Shown here piece by piece: positions 9,433 to 19,116 of a DNA stretch of 64,000 nucleotides. The notes beneath the pieces are model-generated. The model was not told where the DNA came from, did no database searches, and saw only the letters and a program-made list of their open reading frames with translations. The stretch lies in NCBI GenBank assembly GCA_902557235.1, contig CACDZR010000001.1, positions 160,631-224,630 on the forward strand, read 5' to 3'. A program made the translations under genes and the position numbers. The first letter of the stretch is position 1; every line of letters begins with the position of its first letter. The DNA comes from an uncultured Pelagibacteraceae bacterium (GTDB lineage: Bacteria > Pseudomonadota > Alphaproteobacteria > Pelagibacterales > Pelagibacteraceae).

Positions 9433-10715
9433 TTAGAAAAACCATATTTTCTTAGTCTTACATCACCTGTCCTTGCATGAGCTTCCATTCCTTCATATCT
9501 AGAAATTCTAGCTGCAGCAGCACCAACTAACTCAGTAGATTCTTTAGTCATTCTTTGAAAACTTAATGTTTTAATAAATTTTCCAACAAACAATCCACCT
9601 GTATATCTTCCTGCACCTTTAGTTGGTAAGATATGATTTGTACCAGAACATTTGTCGCCGTATGCAACAGTTGTTTCTTCACCCACAAATAACGATCCAT
9701 AATTTGTTAATCTTTCATGAAACCATTCTAAGTTTTCGGTTTGTACTTCTAAATGTTCAGGCGCATATTCGTCACTGACTTTAACTATTTCTTCATTAGT
9801 GTCACAAAGAATTACTTCACCATAATCTCTCCAGGCTGCTTCAGCACTTGTTCTAGGGACTTCTGGAAGTTCTGCGATTAATTCTGGAACTCGTTTCATC
9901 ACTTTTTCGGCTAATTCTTTACTAGTTGTATAAAGCCAACATGGTGAGTTATATCCATGCTCTGCTTGTCCTACTAAATCTACAGCAACAATTTCTGGAT
10001 CAGCTTTAGCATCTGCTATAATTCCTATTTCAGTTGGTCCTGCAAATAGATCAATACCAACTTTTCCATATAAAATTCTTTTAGCCTCAGCTACAAATTG
10101 ATTTCCTGGGCCAACTATAATATCTGCAGGAGGATTTTTAAATAATCCATTGGTCATTGCTGCAATTGCAGGAACACCACCTAAATTTAAGATAACATCC
10201 GCACCGCAAAGATCAGCCGTGTATACAATAGTAGGGTGGGCACCAACACCTTCTTTAGGAGGACTACATGCAATAATATTTTTTACTCCAGCAACTTTTG
10301 CTGTAGTTACACTCATTACAGCAGAAGCAATGTGAGCATATCTTCCGCCTGGAATGTAGCAACCTGCTGTATTTACAGGTACTAATTTTTGACCTGCATA
10401 CAAACCATCAGAAAGCTCTACTTCAAAGTCTTGCCCATAATTTTTTAATTGTGCTTCAGCAAATTTTCTAACTCGATCAAATGAAAACCTAATATCATCT
10501 TTGGTTTTTTGATCTAAAGTTTTTTTAATTTCCTCAATTTTGTCTTTTGATACTATAATATCTCCATCATACTTATCGAATTTTTTAGTTAAATCGATGC
10601 AACCTTGTTCTTTTGTTGTTTCGATATTCTTTAGTAAATCTTGAACTATTCCAGTTGTCTTATTGTCGTCAGTTGACGATGTTTTTGGAGATTTTTTTAA
10701 ATAAGTAATTGCCAT
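9429..10715 (-). CDS. histidinol dehydrogenase family, likely HpsN-like (sulfopropanediol dehydrogenase family)
   Basis: HisD-family signatures (VGPGNQFVAEAKR, GPTEIGIIAD); sits in a sulfonate-type neighbourhood, not a his operon. Confidence 0.75.
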   Translation of the reverse strand: MAITYLKKSPKTSSTDDNKTTGIVQDLLKNIETTKEQGCIDLTKKFDKYDGDIIVSKDKIEEIKKTLDQKTKDDIRFSFDRVRKFAEAQLKNYGQDFEVELSDGLYAGQKLVPVNTAGCYIPGGRYAHIASAVMSVTTAKVAGVKNIIACSPPKEGVGAHPTIVYTADLCGADVILNLGGVPAIAAMTNGLFKNPPADIIVGPGNQFVAEAKRILYGKVGIDLFAGPTEIGIIADAKADPEIVAVDLVGQAEHGYNSPCWLYTTSKELAEKVMKRVPELIAELPEVPRTSAEAAWRDYGEVILCDTNEEIVKVSDEYAPEHLEVQTENLEWFHERLTNYGSLFVGEETTVAYGDKCSGTNHILPTKGAGRYTGGLFVGKFIKTLSFQRMTKESTELVGAAAARISRYEGMEAHARTGDVRLRKYGFSN

Positions 10716-10776
10716 TAATAAACTTCTATAATTGGTAGCTATTTAAGACAAATATAATTTTAATGCAATCAAACAT

Positions 10777-11688
10777 TTAATCTAATGCAACTACAGCTGC
10801 AGCAATCGAAGCTAATCTAGCAGGTGCTTCATCTGAACGACTAGTTATCACCACAGGTACTTTACCACCTACAACTACTCCAGCAGCACATGCGCCACTA
10901 AAATAGATCAACATCTTTACTAATGCATTGCCTGTCTCTACACTAGGTACCAATAAAACATCTGCAATTCCTGCAACATCATTTTTTATACCTTTAATAG
11001 TTGCAGATTTTTTCGAAATACTATTATCAAAAGCTAAAGGTCCAAATACATCTGCATTTAAATTTTCATTTTTTGCAAGGTTTGTAATTTCTTCAGCTTC
11101 TTTAGAACTTGGAACACTGTCTAAAACCTCCTCTGTTGCAGATAACACTGCAATTTTTGGTCTTTCAATTCCAATTCTGTGAGAAAAATTAATCACGTTT
11201 TTTAAGATATGCATTTTGGTTTTTACATTAGGCAAAACATTTAAAGCGCCATCTGTAATTATTAAAGGTTTATCATCTTTTCCTAAAGTCATGTGCCATA
11301 TATGACTTAGTCTTGTTTTACCTAATAAGTTGTATTCTCTTTTTAAAACTTCTTTCATCAAGATATCTGTATGGATGTGACCTTTAACTATGATTTTAAT
11401 TTTTCCTTCACTAGCAAGTTTTGCAGCTATACCCGCTGTATTATTTTCAACTGGTTCATTTATAATTTCATATTTTGAAATATCCCACTTAATATCTTCA
11501 GCACATTTAATAATTTCTTTTTCGTCTCCTATAAAAATTGGATCAATTAAATTTTCTTTAACTGCATCTTGAACAGATAACATTGGTAATGGTTTTCCAG
11601 CATTAACAATACCAGCTTTTACTCCTTTATTTTTAAGTGCAGCATTCAATAGATTATTTGGAACAACAATTTCTTTATTTGAAAGCAT
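10777..11688 (-). CDS. phosphate acetyl/butyryltransferase family protein
   Basis: PTA_PTB family pattern, VLLVPSVETGNALVKMLIYFSGACAAGVVVGGKVPVV. Confidence 0.8.
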   Translation of the reverse strand: MLSNKEIVVPNNLLNAALKNKGVKAGIVNAGKPLPMLSVQDAVKENLIDPIFIGDEKEIIKCAEDIKWDISKYEIINEPVENNTAGIAAKLASEGKIKIIVKGHIHTDILMKEVLKREYNLLGKTRLSHIWHMTLGKDDKPLIITDGALNVLPNVKTKMHILKNVINFSHRIGIERPKIAVLSATEEVLDSVPSSKEAEEITNLAKNENLNADVFGPLAFDNSISKKSATIKGIKNDVAGIADVLLVPSVETGNALVKMLIYFSGACAAGVVVGGKVPVVITSRSDEAPARLASIAAAVVALD

Positions 11689-11690
11689 AA

Positions 11691-12731
11691 TTATTTCTTA
11701 AGTATTTCTAATTCTTCTTTGATAATTTTAGAAATTTTAATTTCTTTATTTAAATTCATTTTGTATCTTTTATATTTATTTTGTCCTGGATACATTATTT
11801 CTTTTACTCCTTTAACTTTAGGTAATCTTTTAACTTTTTTAATATTGTCTTTAATTCTGTTGTTATAATCTTTTACAAACAAATTTGTTTTAAATGTGAT
11901 GAATAAATGCCCAATATTTTGTGGTCCACTAAAATCTTCAAAAGGATCTTTAACTCTGCCAGCGTGATTACCACCTGTCAAAACACCACTCAATATATCA
12001 ACCATCCACGCTAATCCTGAACCTCTAAATCCTGCAATTGGCAACTGAACACCTTTAAGAGCTTTATTAGCATCAGTTGTTGGTTTACCAAATTTATCTA
12101 AGGCAACACCGATTGGTAGCTTCTGATTATTTTTTGATGCAAATCTGATCTTACCTCTATTTATCATTGAGATTGATGTGTCTAAAATAAAAGGTGCCTT
12201 TGATCCACTTGGAGTTCCAAAACAAATAGGATTTGTACCAAATAAACTTTTAATAGCTCCATGTGGGGCTATGGCTGGTGGGGCATTAGTATAAATCATT
12301 GTAACTAAATTTTTTTTTACAGCTTGCTCGGCATAATATCCAGAGAGTCCATAGTGACCACTATTTCTAACAGCAACTAAACCTATCCCAGTTTTTTTTG
12401 CATTTGAAATTGCTTTTTTTATAGCCATATCAGCTGCAACAAACCCAATACTATCATCGGCATCAATATGTGAAATTGATTGAGAAATCTTTTTAATTTT
12501 TATTTTAGGTTTTGGGTTAATTACTTTTTTGGATATTCGATCACAATACATCTTTAGTCGTGAAAGACCATGTCCATAAGCGCCGACCAATTCTGCATTA
12601 ATTAAAGCTTTTGCAGAAATTTTTGCATGATCTTGATTAAGACCAAATTTTTTAAATATCTTGGTAATTTCCTTTGTTAGAATAACAGCTTTCAACTTAA
12701 CCTTTTCCACGCCATGGGATTGTTTTATCAA
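11691..12731 (-). CDS. LDH2/malate dehydrogenase family oxidoreductase (ComC-like); start uncertain, GTG near 12710 plausible
   Basis: AYGHGLSRL, NSGHYGLSGYYAEQA, LFGTNPICFGTP. Confidence 0.8.
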   Translation of the reverse strand: MIKQSHGVEKVKLKAVILTKEITKIFKKFGLNQDHAKISAKALINAELVGAYGHGLSRLKMYCDRISKKVINPKPKIKIKKISQSISHIDADDSIGFVAADMAIKKAISNAKKTGIGLVAVRNSGHYGLSGYYAEQAVKKNLVTMIYTNAPPAIAPHGAIKSLFGTNPICFGTPSGSKAPFILDTSISMINRGKIRFASKNNQKLPIGVALDKFGKPTTDANKALKGVQLPIAGFRGSGLAWMVDILSGVLTGGNHAGRVKDPFEDFSGPQNIGHLFITFKTNLFVKDYNNRIKDNIKKVKRLPKVKGVKEIMYPGQNKYKRYKMNLNKEIKISKIIKEELEILKK

Positions 12732-14622
12732 TAATTTTTCTTAGCGTTATATCAAATAACAATCCAAGCATTCCCATAATAAAAATTGTTATCCAAATTA
12801 CTTCATATTGAAAATATTTTTTAGCTACATTTTCTACAAAGCCAATACCAGTAGTACCTGCTAAAAATTCTGCCGCCACCAATGTCCCCCAACACATACC
12901 TACTGCTACTCTTATACCTGTGAGTATTTCTGGTAATGAATTTGGAAAAATTACATGTCTTAATATTTGTCTTTTAGATGCCCCCAAAGAGTGAGCTGCA
13001 TGAATTTTCGATAATTGAGTTCCTGATGCACCTGCTCTTGCAGAAATAATCATTATAGATAACGAGACCATGAACAATAAAAATACTTTTCCAGTATTAT
13101 CAATTCCTAACACTGAAATTATAAGTGGAGCCCAAGCAAGCGGAGGAACAGGTCTATAAAGCTCAATTAGAGGATCAAAAAAACCTTTTGCAAATCTATT
13201 TAAACCCATAAATAAACCTAAAGGCACTCCAATCAATATTCCAAAAACTAAACCTAAGAAAACTCTTAAAAAAGAGTCCCAAATATGTCCGTAGGGAACA
13301 GGTACTTTAAATAAATTAAAGTCTCCTGTAACAATTTTTAGAACACCACCTTTGAAGTTTTGTTTAACTATTCCATCTTTACTATGAACAGGATATTCAC
13401 CTGGCAAAATATCTGCAATCCAGTCTGGCAAAATAAAGCCAATCATTTTGCTTACATCAACCATTTGTATCCACAATAAAGGAATATCTTTGTAACCCAC
13501 ACTTGGTTTTGACATTAATATGAATTTATTGAACGTATCGGATGGTTTAGGCAACCATCTACCTGAGCCTTGCTCTGAACAACTTGGACCACTAGCAACA
13601 ATAGTTCCTGCAGGAAATAAAAAAATATCAATTAATCTCAAACCACCTTGCTCTTCTTTTTGAGCGTTATCAAATTTGACAATTGCCGCCTGCATCTTAT
13701 CTAATGCATTTGGAGGGTAGATACTTGCAAATTCAATTCTTCTAGCAATCTTAACAATATTTTTTGCGTATGTTGAAGCTACTTCATCACTATCACTTAA
13801 ATCTTTCCTATAAGTCTTAATTTCTTCTTTAAGCTCTTTTATCTTGCTTTTAAATTGAGGGTTATGATTTCTTAACTTGAAAAATTCTTCACTTATTAAA
13901 TTTAATTCTTGAGCTGCGGTGTGAAATTTTAAACCTCTATATGTTGCAGGAACCAAAGGTACCTCTAATGTATTTTCAATAGAGCCTGAACCAGCATCCA
14001 CTTTAGTAATACCCCAACCACCTTCTTCTTCCACTGCTTTTAGTCTTTCATTAAGTTCTTGTTCAGTTTCAAATGGATAATCAGATTTTTGGAAATTTTC
14101 AGTTAAAAGATTAATTTTTCCAGTGATATCATCTATTTTTTGCTGGGTTTCTATTTCTAACAAATCTTCATTTGTAAGTAATGGGATAAGTTCATTAGTT
14201 TTACTTATATAACTGATTAGTATTGTTTTTTGTTGGCTATTTAGTTCTCCAGAATTTTGGATCTCATTTTGAATTAATTTTAAATTTTTATTCTCTTTTT
14301 TGATTTGTGAAGTACTTTTAAACTCTCTTTCTTCTATTGGAAATTGATATTTTAATCCAAGTAAAGAGTCGTTAACTTTTGCAACTTGGCATAGCTCATT
14401 AGCGGATTTTGGATAAAATCCTTTAGCAATATCCCAGGAATAATAGAGCCAAATTAAAAGTAAAAAACTACTTCCAACAATTACCCAGTGAGTACCCCCT
14501 AACGCTCTCTCAGGATTTCCAAATACTGCGTCTACTTTTTCAGTTCTTATTAATCTTCTTCCATAAAGAATACAGCCGACTACAGCAAAGAATATTAGAA
14601 AAGTTAATATTTGAGTTAACAT
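12697..14622 (-). CDS. tauC: TauC-like ABC permease with a large N-terminal periplasmic/coiled-coil extension
   Basis: C-terminal permease domain with EAA-like loop (SLGASKRQILRHVIFPNSLPEILTG); roughly 350-aa extension. Confidence 0.75.
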   Translation of the reverse strand: MLTQILTFLIFFAVVGCILYGRRLIRTEKVDAVFGNPERALGGTHWVIVGSSFLLLIWLYYSWDIAKGFYPKSANELCQVAKVNDSLLGLKYQFPIEEREFKSTSQIKKENKNLKLIQNEIQNSGELNSQQKTILISYISKTNELIPLLTNEDLLEIETQQKIDDITGKINLLTENFQKSDYPFETEQELNERLKAVEEEGGWGITKVDAGSGSIENTLEVPLVPATYRGLKFHTAAQELNLISEEFFKLRNHNPQFKSKIKELKEEIKTYRKDLSDSDEVASTYAKNIVKIARRIEFASIYPPNALDKMQAAIVKFDNAQKEEQGGLRLIDIFLFPAGTIVASGPSCSEQGSGRWLPKPSDTFNKFILMSKPSVGYKDIPLLWIQMVDVSKMIGFILPDWIADILPGEYPVHSKDGIVKQNFKGGVLKIVTGDFNLFKVPVPYGHIWDSFLRVFLGLVFGILIGVPLGLFMGLNRFAKGFFDPLIELYRPVPPLAWAPLIISVLGIDNTGKVFLLFMVSLSIMIISARAGASGTQLSKIHAAHSLGASKRQILRHVIFPNSLPEILTGIRVAVGMCWGTLVAAEFLAGTTGIGFVENVAKKYFQYEVIWITIFIMGMLGLLFDITLRKIIDKTIPWRGKG

Positions 14623-15420
14623 TTAATTATCTTTTCCCATAATTTCCTCTTCCATGTTCCAGATCATTTCAAGGATTTCTTCTCGTTTTTGAGAAAACTC
14701 TTTGTTTTTTTTAATTTCCCTCAGGTCCTCTTTTAATCCCATTGAAGCGAATGGAAGATTATATTCTTTATGTATCCTTCCTGGTCTGGGAGCCATTACA
14801 TATAATCTTTCACCTAGAAGTAAGGCTTCCTCAACCGAGTGAGTAATAAGAATAATTGTTTTACCAGTTTCTTTCCAAATTTTTAAAACGAGGGACTGCA
14901 TTTTTTCTCTTGTAAGAGCATCAAGGGCTCCTAATGGTTCATCCATTAAAATCAAATCTGGATTATTGATTAGACATCTTGCAAGAGCAACTCTCTGCTG
15001 CATTCCTCCAGATAGCTGATAAGTTGGAGTATTTCCAAAACCTTTTAATCCAACAATCTCTAACCATTCATCAACTTTTTTCTGAGTTTCAATTGGATCT
15101 TCTTTTTTCATTCTTAATCCAAAGTTGACATTTTCAGCAACTGTTAGCCATTCAAACAGAGCACCTTGTTGAAAAACCATTCCCCGTTCAACTCCTGGTC
15201 CATCAATTTCTTTGTTATTTAAAGTAATACTTCCTGAAGTTGGTCTAATAAATCCTGCAGTAATATTTAATAATGTAGTCTTTCCACAACCAGACGGCCC
15301 AAGAACAGTAAGAAGTTCTCCTTTTTTAAGAGTAAAATTTAAATCTTTTAATGCATGAACAGTTTCTCCTTTAGGAGTTTTAAAAATCATGTTTAGATTT
15401 TGTGAAATTAAATCACTCAT
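14623..15420 (-). CDS. tauB: TauB-like ABC ATP-binding protein
   Basis: Walker A GPSGCGKTT, LSGGMQQR, Walker B LILMDEP. Confidence 0.85.
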   Translation of the reverse strand: MSDLISQNLNMIFKTPKGETVHALKDLNFTLKKGELLTVLGPSGCGKTTLLNITAGFIRPTSGSITLNNKEIDGPGVERGMVFQQGALFEWLTVAENVNFGLRMKKEDPIETQKKVDEWLEIVGLKGFGNTPTYQLSGGMQQRVALARCLINNPDLILMDEPLGALDALTREKMQSLVLKIWKETGKTIILITHSVEEALLLGERLYVMAPRPGRIHKEYNLPFASMGLKEDLREIKKNKEFSQKREEILEMIWNMEEEIMGKDN

Positions 15421-15448
15421 AAAGAAGCTTTATATTTGAATTTTTAAT

Positions 15449-15487
15449 AAAAAAATAGGCACCAATTTATTACAATTGGCGCCTATT
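15449..15487 (-). terminator. hairpin plus T-run between tauA and tauB
   Basis: minus strand ATAGGCGCCAATT-N6-AATTGGTGCCTAT (13-bp stem with one G.U), then T7. Confidence 0.8.
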
Positions 15488-15508
15488 AAAATTTAAATTA
15501 CCCTTAGA

Positions 15509-16483
15509 TTATAAAGGTAAGAAACTAGTATCTACGTTTCCTCTTGGTGTTCCCATTCCTTTTAAGAATGCATCAAGATTTCCACTTTCCATAGATTGTT
15601 TAGTTTCCTCAGGTGTTAGAAACTTAAAGCCACTTAAAGTTTCTTTCATATCAGCAACTTTCATTTCAGAAGCTTTTGACATTGAGTTCATATCGCTTTT
15701 ACCAGCTCTATATCTCGCATTAGCTTCGTGAGTTACTTCAATAAAAGTTCTTAGCATACCTGGATTTTCCTTCATAAACTTTGTAGTCACTGAAGTAATA
15801 TCGATACCTAAGATACCTGCATCTCTAGCTTCTTGAACTGTAAGTAATCTAGATCCAACTGCAGTTGCAGCTTTAATTGAGTTACCACCAAATAAACATG
15901 CCATTACAACATCACCACTTACTAAAGCAGCAGCACCTTCTTCAGGGTCCATTTGAATGATATCCATTTTTTTTCTGTCCGCACCAACAACTTTCATACT
16001 TTCATCAAAAACGTATTCAGCCATTGTACCAAGTGGAACAGCAACTTTTTTACCTTCAAGCTCAGTAGCGTTAGCTTTTGTTATACCAGAAGCGTTAGAT
16101 GTTACACATGTTGTACCACCCATTCCGTATTCCATAGCTATATCTACAAGTTTAATCGGAGCTTTAGATTTAACAGCATTAATAAAAGGAACTAAACCTT
16201 GAGAGTAAGAGATATCAATGTCTCCTGCTAACATAGCATCAGTCATAGCACCACCATTAGTAAAGTTTGTCCATTTTACTGGAACACCTAGAGCTTTAGC
16301 GAAGTTTTTCTTCATCATGTCCTCTAGATTTGGGCTTGGCCACTCTAAGAAATATGCAACTCTAACTTCATTAGCTGCAGAATTAGCAACTGAAATTGAA
16401 AGATTAAGAGCTACAAAACATCCAAGAATAAAACTAATTATTTTTTTCATTTTTCCTCTTCCTTGTTTATTTATATGTTTCAA
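15509..16483 (-). CDS. tauA: TauA-like taurine/sulfonate ABC substrate-binding protein
   Basis: signal peptide; VAYFLEWPSP, GDIDISYSQGLVPF pattern; in operon with tauB/tauC-like genes. Confidence 0.8.
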   Translation of the reverse strand: MKHINKQGRGKMKKIISFILGCFVALNLSISVANSAANEVRVAYFLEWPSPNLEDMMKKNFAKALGVPVKWTNFTNGGAMTDAMLAGDIDISYSQGLVPFINAVKSKAPIKLVDIAMEYGMGGTTCVTSNASGITKANATELEGKKVAVPLGTMAEYVFDESMKVVGADRKKMDIIQMDPEEGAAALVSGDVVMACLFGGNSIKAATAVGSRLLTVQEARDAGILGIDITSVTTKFMKENPGMLRTFIEVTHEANARYRAGKSDMNSMSKASEMKVADMKETLSGFKFLTPEETKQSMESGNLDAFLKGMGTPRGNVDTSFLPL

Positions 16484-16570
16484 TTTTAAGATTAAATTGA
16501 CCTATATGTAAAACAAAAAAATGATCATTATAGTTATGCAACTTTAAGTTGTGACAATTATTTTGGTGGT

Positions 16571-16590
16571 TAATCAGTCTTAATTAGTCT
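16571..16590. promoter_or_regulatory. tandem 10-bp direct repeat (TAATCAGTCT TAATTAGTCT) in the tauA/tpa divergent region
   Basis: 9/10 identical adjacent repeats in a 154-bp divergent intergenic region. Confidence 0.45.
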
Positions 16591-16637
16591 AAAGAATCTG
16601 TAATTAGGTAAATTAATAAAATTTATAGAAAGTAATT

Positions 16638-17984
16638 ATGAGCTCAGAAAAAAGAACTTCGGTTCCAAATTCTTTAAATGAACATTGGATGCCATTTTCA
16701 TCCAATAGAGACTTTAAAGAAAATCCTAGATTAATTGTAGAGGCAAAAGGTGTATATTTAAAAAATCATCAAGGACAAACACAGATTGACGCGAGCTCAG
16801 GATTATTTTGTAATCCTTTAGGACATGGACGAAAAGAAATAATCGATGCCATAAGTAATCAATTAAAAACTTTAGATTATTGCCAACCATTTCAACAAGG
16901 TTTTGGTGGATCATTTGAATTAGCAACTAGAATTTCAAAGCATACTCCAGGAAATTTGAATAGAATTTTTTATACTATCTGTGGATCAACTGCTGTAGAG
17001 ACAGCTATTAAAATTGGTATTGCATATCATAGAGCTAGAGGCGATAGCCAAAGATTTAGATTTGTAGGACGTGAACGTGGTTATCATGGAATGAATATTG
17101 GTGCAACTTCAGTTGGAGGTATGGTAAATAATGTAAAAACATTTGCAAGTGTACTTATGCCTGGAGTTGTTCATATGAGACATACACATTTACCAGAACA
17201 TAAATTTGTAAGTGGTCAACCAGAAACAGGAGTTGAACTTGCAGAGGATCTAGAAAGAATTTGTACAAATTTTGGAGCAGAAAATATTGCAGCTTGTATT
17301 GTTGAACCAATTGCAGGGTCGACTGGAACATTAGTTCCACCTAAAGGATATTTGCAAAGATTAAGAGAAATTTGTGACAAGCACGGCATACTTTTAATTT
17401 TTGATGAAGTTATTACTGGTTGGGGCAGAACTGGTTCACCATTTGCTTCACAAGAGTATGGTGTAACGCCAGACTTAATGACAATGGCAAAAGCCACTAC
17501 TAATGGGATAAGTCCATTAGGAGTTGTTGCATGCAAAGAAGAGATTTACGATGCTATCATGGATGATGCACCTAAAGGAACAATTGAATTGTTTCATGGT
17601 TATACTTATTCAGGAATTCCTATTTCAGTTGCTGCAGGTTTAGCAGTACAAGATATTTTTGAAAAAGATGACATATTCAACAGAGCAAAAGATTTGGCTC
17701 CATATTTCCAAAAAGGTTTAATGTCTCTAAAAGATATTGATATTGTAGACAATATTAGAGGATACGGAATGATGGGTGGAATTGACATTAAAATGGATAA
17801 AAAACCCGGTGCTGCAGGATTCACTTGTTTTAAACATTGTTATGAGGCTGGTGTAAATTTTAAAGCTACTGGTGATTGTTTGATAATCGCTCCAATGTTT
17901 ATTTGTGAAAAAAAACATATTGATGAAATTATTGAAAAACTAAGAACTGGAATTACAAATTACGCTAAAAGTAAAAAGAATTAA
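16638..17984 (+). CDS. tpa: class III aminotransferase, probable taurine-pyruvate aminotransferase
   Basis: PLP site LIFDEVITGWGRTG; divergent from tauABC and followed by ald. Confidence 0.75.
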   Translation: MSSEKRTSVPNSLNEHWMPFSSNRDFKENPRLIVEAKGVYLKNHQGQTQIDASSGLFCNPLGHGRKEIIDAISNQLKTLDYCQPFQQGFGGSFELATRISKHTPGNLNRIFYTICGSTAVETAIKIGIAYHRARGDSQRFRFVGRERGYHGMNIGATSVGGMVNNVKTFASVLMPGVVHMRHTHLPEHKFVSGQPETGVELAEDLERICTNFGAENIAACIVEPIAGSTGTLVPPKGYLQRLREICDKHGILLIFDEVITGWGRTGSPFASQEYGVTPDLMTMAKATTNGISPLGVVACKEEIYDAIMDDAPKGTIELFHGYTYSGIPISVAAGLAVQDIFEKDDIFNRAKDLAPYFQKGLMSLKDIDIVDNIRGYGMMGGIDIKMDKKPGAAGFTCFKHCYEAGVNFKATGDCLIIAPMFICEKKHIDEIIEKLRTGITNYAKSKKN

Positions 17985-17993
17985 ATTTCATTA

Positions 17994-19112
17994 ATGAGAA
18001 TTGGTGTACCTAAGGAAATTAAACCTCAAGAAAATCGAATTGGTCTAACACCTGATAGTGTTAAAACATTAGTATCAGAAGGTCATGAAGTTTTAGTCGA
18101 AAATAATGGTGGTTTCGAAGCAGGTTTTGAAAACGATCAATTTATAAAAGCTGGAGCAAAAATTGCTAAAAGTGCAGCAGATATTTTTAACGATGCAGAC
18201 ATAATTGTTAAAGTCAAAGAACCTCAAAAAGTTGAGGTAGATATGATTAGAGAAAATCAAATCGTATACACTTATCTTCATTTAGCTGCTGCGAAAGAAC
18301 TAACTGAAGGATTAATTAAATCTAAAAGTATTAATATTGCCTATGAAACTGTCACTGATGATAATGGTAGGCTTCCATTGCTTGCTCCAATGAGCGCTGT
18401 TGCAGGAAGAATGTCAGTTCAAGCAGGAGCACATTGTTTAGAAAAAAATCAAAAGGGTAGAGGCCTTTTGTTAGGTGGTGCACCTGGTGTTACTGGTGGA
18501 ACGGTTGTAATTTTAGGTGGCGGAGTTGTAGGAGAAAATGCTGCGGTTATTGCGACTGGTATGCAAGCAAAAGTTCATATTGTAGATAAATCCGAAGCAA
18601 GATTAAAACAATTAGTTGAGATGTTTGGTAATAAAATTATTCCAGAACAAAGCGATAAAATAGATTTGAATAAATTAGTTGCTGAAGCAGATTTATTAGT
18701 AGGTGGAGTTTTAATTCCAGGTGCAGAAGCACCAAAATTGATAACTAAAGACATGTTAAAATTAATGAAAAGAGGATCAGTCATTGTCGATGTTGCAATT
18801 GATCAAGGTGGATGTGTTGAAACTAGTAAACCTACAACACACGGAGACCCCACATACATAGTTGATGATGTAGTTCATTATTGTGTAGCAAACATGCCTG
18901 GTGGCGTACCAAGAACCTCTACGTTAGCATTAAATAAAGCAACGTTGCCTTTCTTAGTAAAACTTGCAAACAAAGGTTATCAAAAAGCTTTAGGGGAAGA
19001 TAAAAACTTTTTAGCAGGATTAAATGTTCATAAGGGTCATGTGACTTATAAAGCTGTTGCAGATGTTTTTGGACATGAATATGTTAACCCAGGAGATGCA
19101 ATCAAAAATTAA
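17994..19112 (+). CDS. ald: alanine dehydrogenase
   Basis: MRIGVPKEIKPQENRIGLTP; Rossmann VILGGGVVGENAA. Confidence 0.93.
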   Translation: MRIGVPKEIKPQENRIGLTPDSVKTLVSEGHEVLVENNGGFEAGFENDQFIKAGAKIAKSAADIFNDADIIVKVKEPQKVEVDMIRENQIVYTYLHLAAAKELTEGLIKSKSINIAYETVTDDNGRLPLLAPMSAVAGRMSVQAGAHCLEKNQKGRGLLLGGAPGVTGGTVVILGGGVVGENAAVIATGMQAKVHIVDKSEARLKQLVEMFGNKIIPEQSDKIDLNKLVAEADLLVGGVLIPGAEAPKLITKDMLKLMKRGSVIVDVAIDQGGCVETSKPTTHGDPTYIVDDVVHYCVANMPGGVPRTSTLALNKATLPFLVKLANKGYQKALGEDKNFLAGLNVHKGHVTYKAVADVFGHEYVNPGDAIKN

Positions 19113-19116
19113 TTAA

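Noticed and set aside
15953-16202. Two overlapping plus-strand ORFs opposite tauA
   Set aside because: Antisense shadows of a well-supported gene.
17216-17536. Minus-strand ORF (106 aa) inside the aminotransferase gene
   Set aside because: Antisense shadow; no independent motif.
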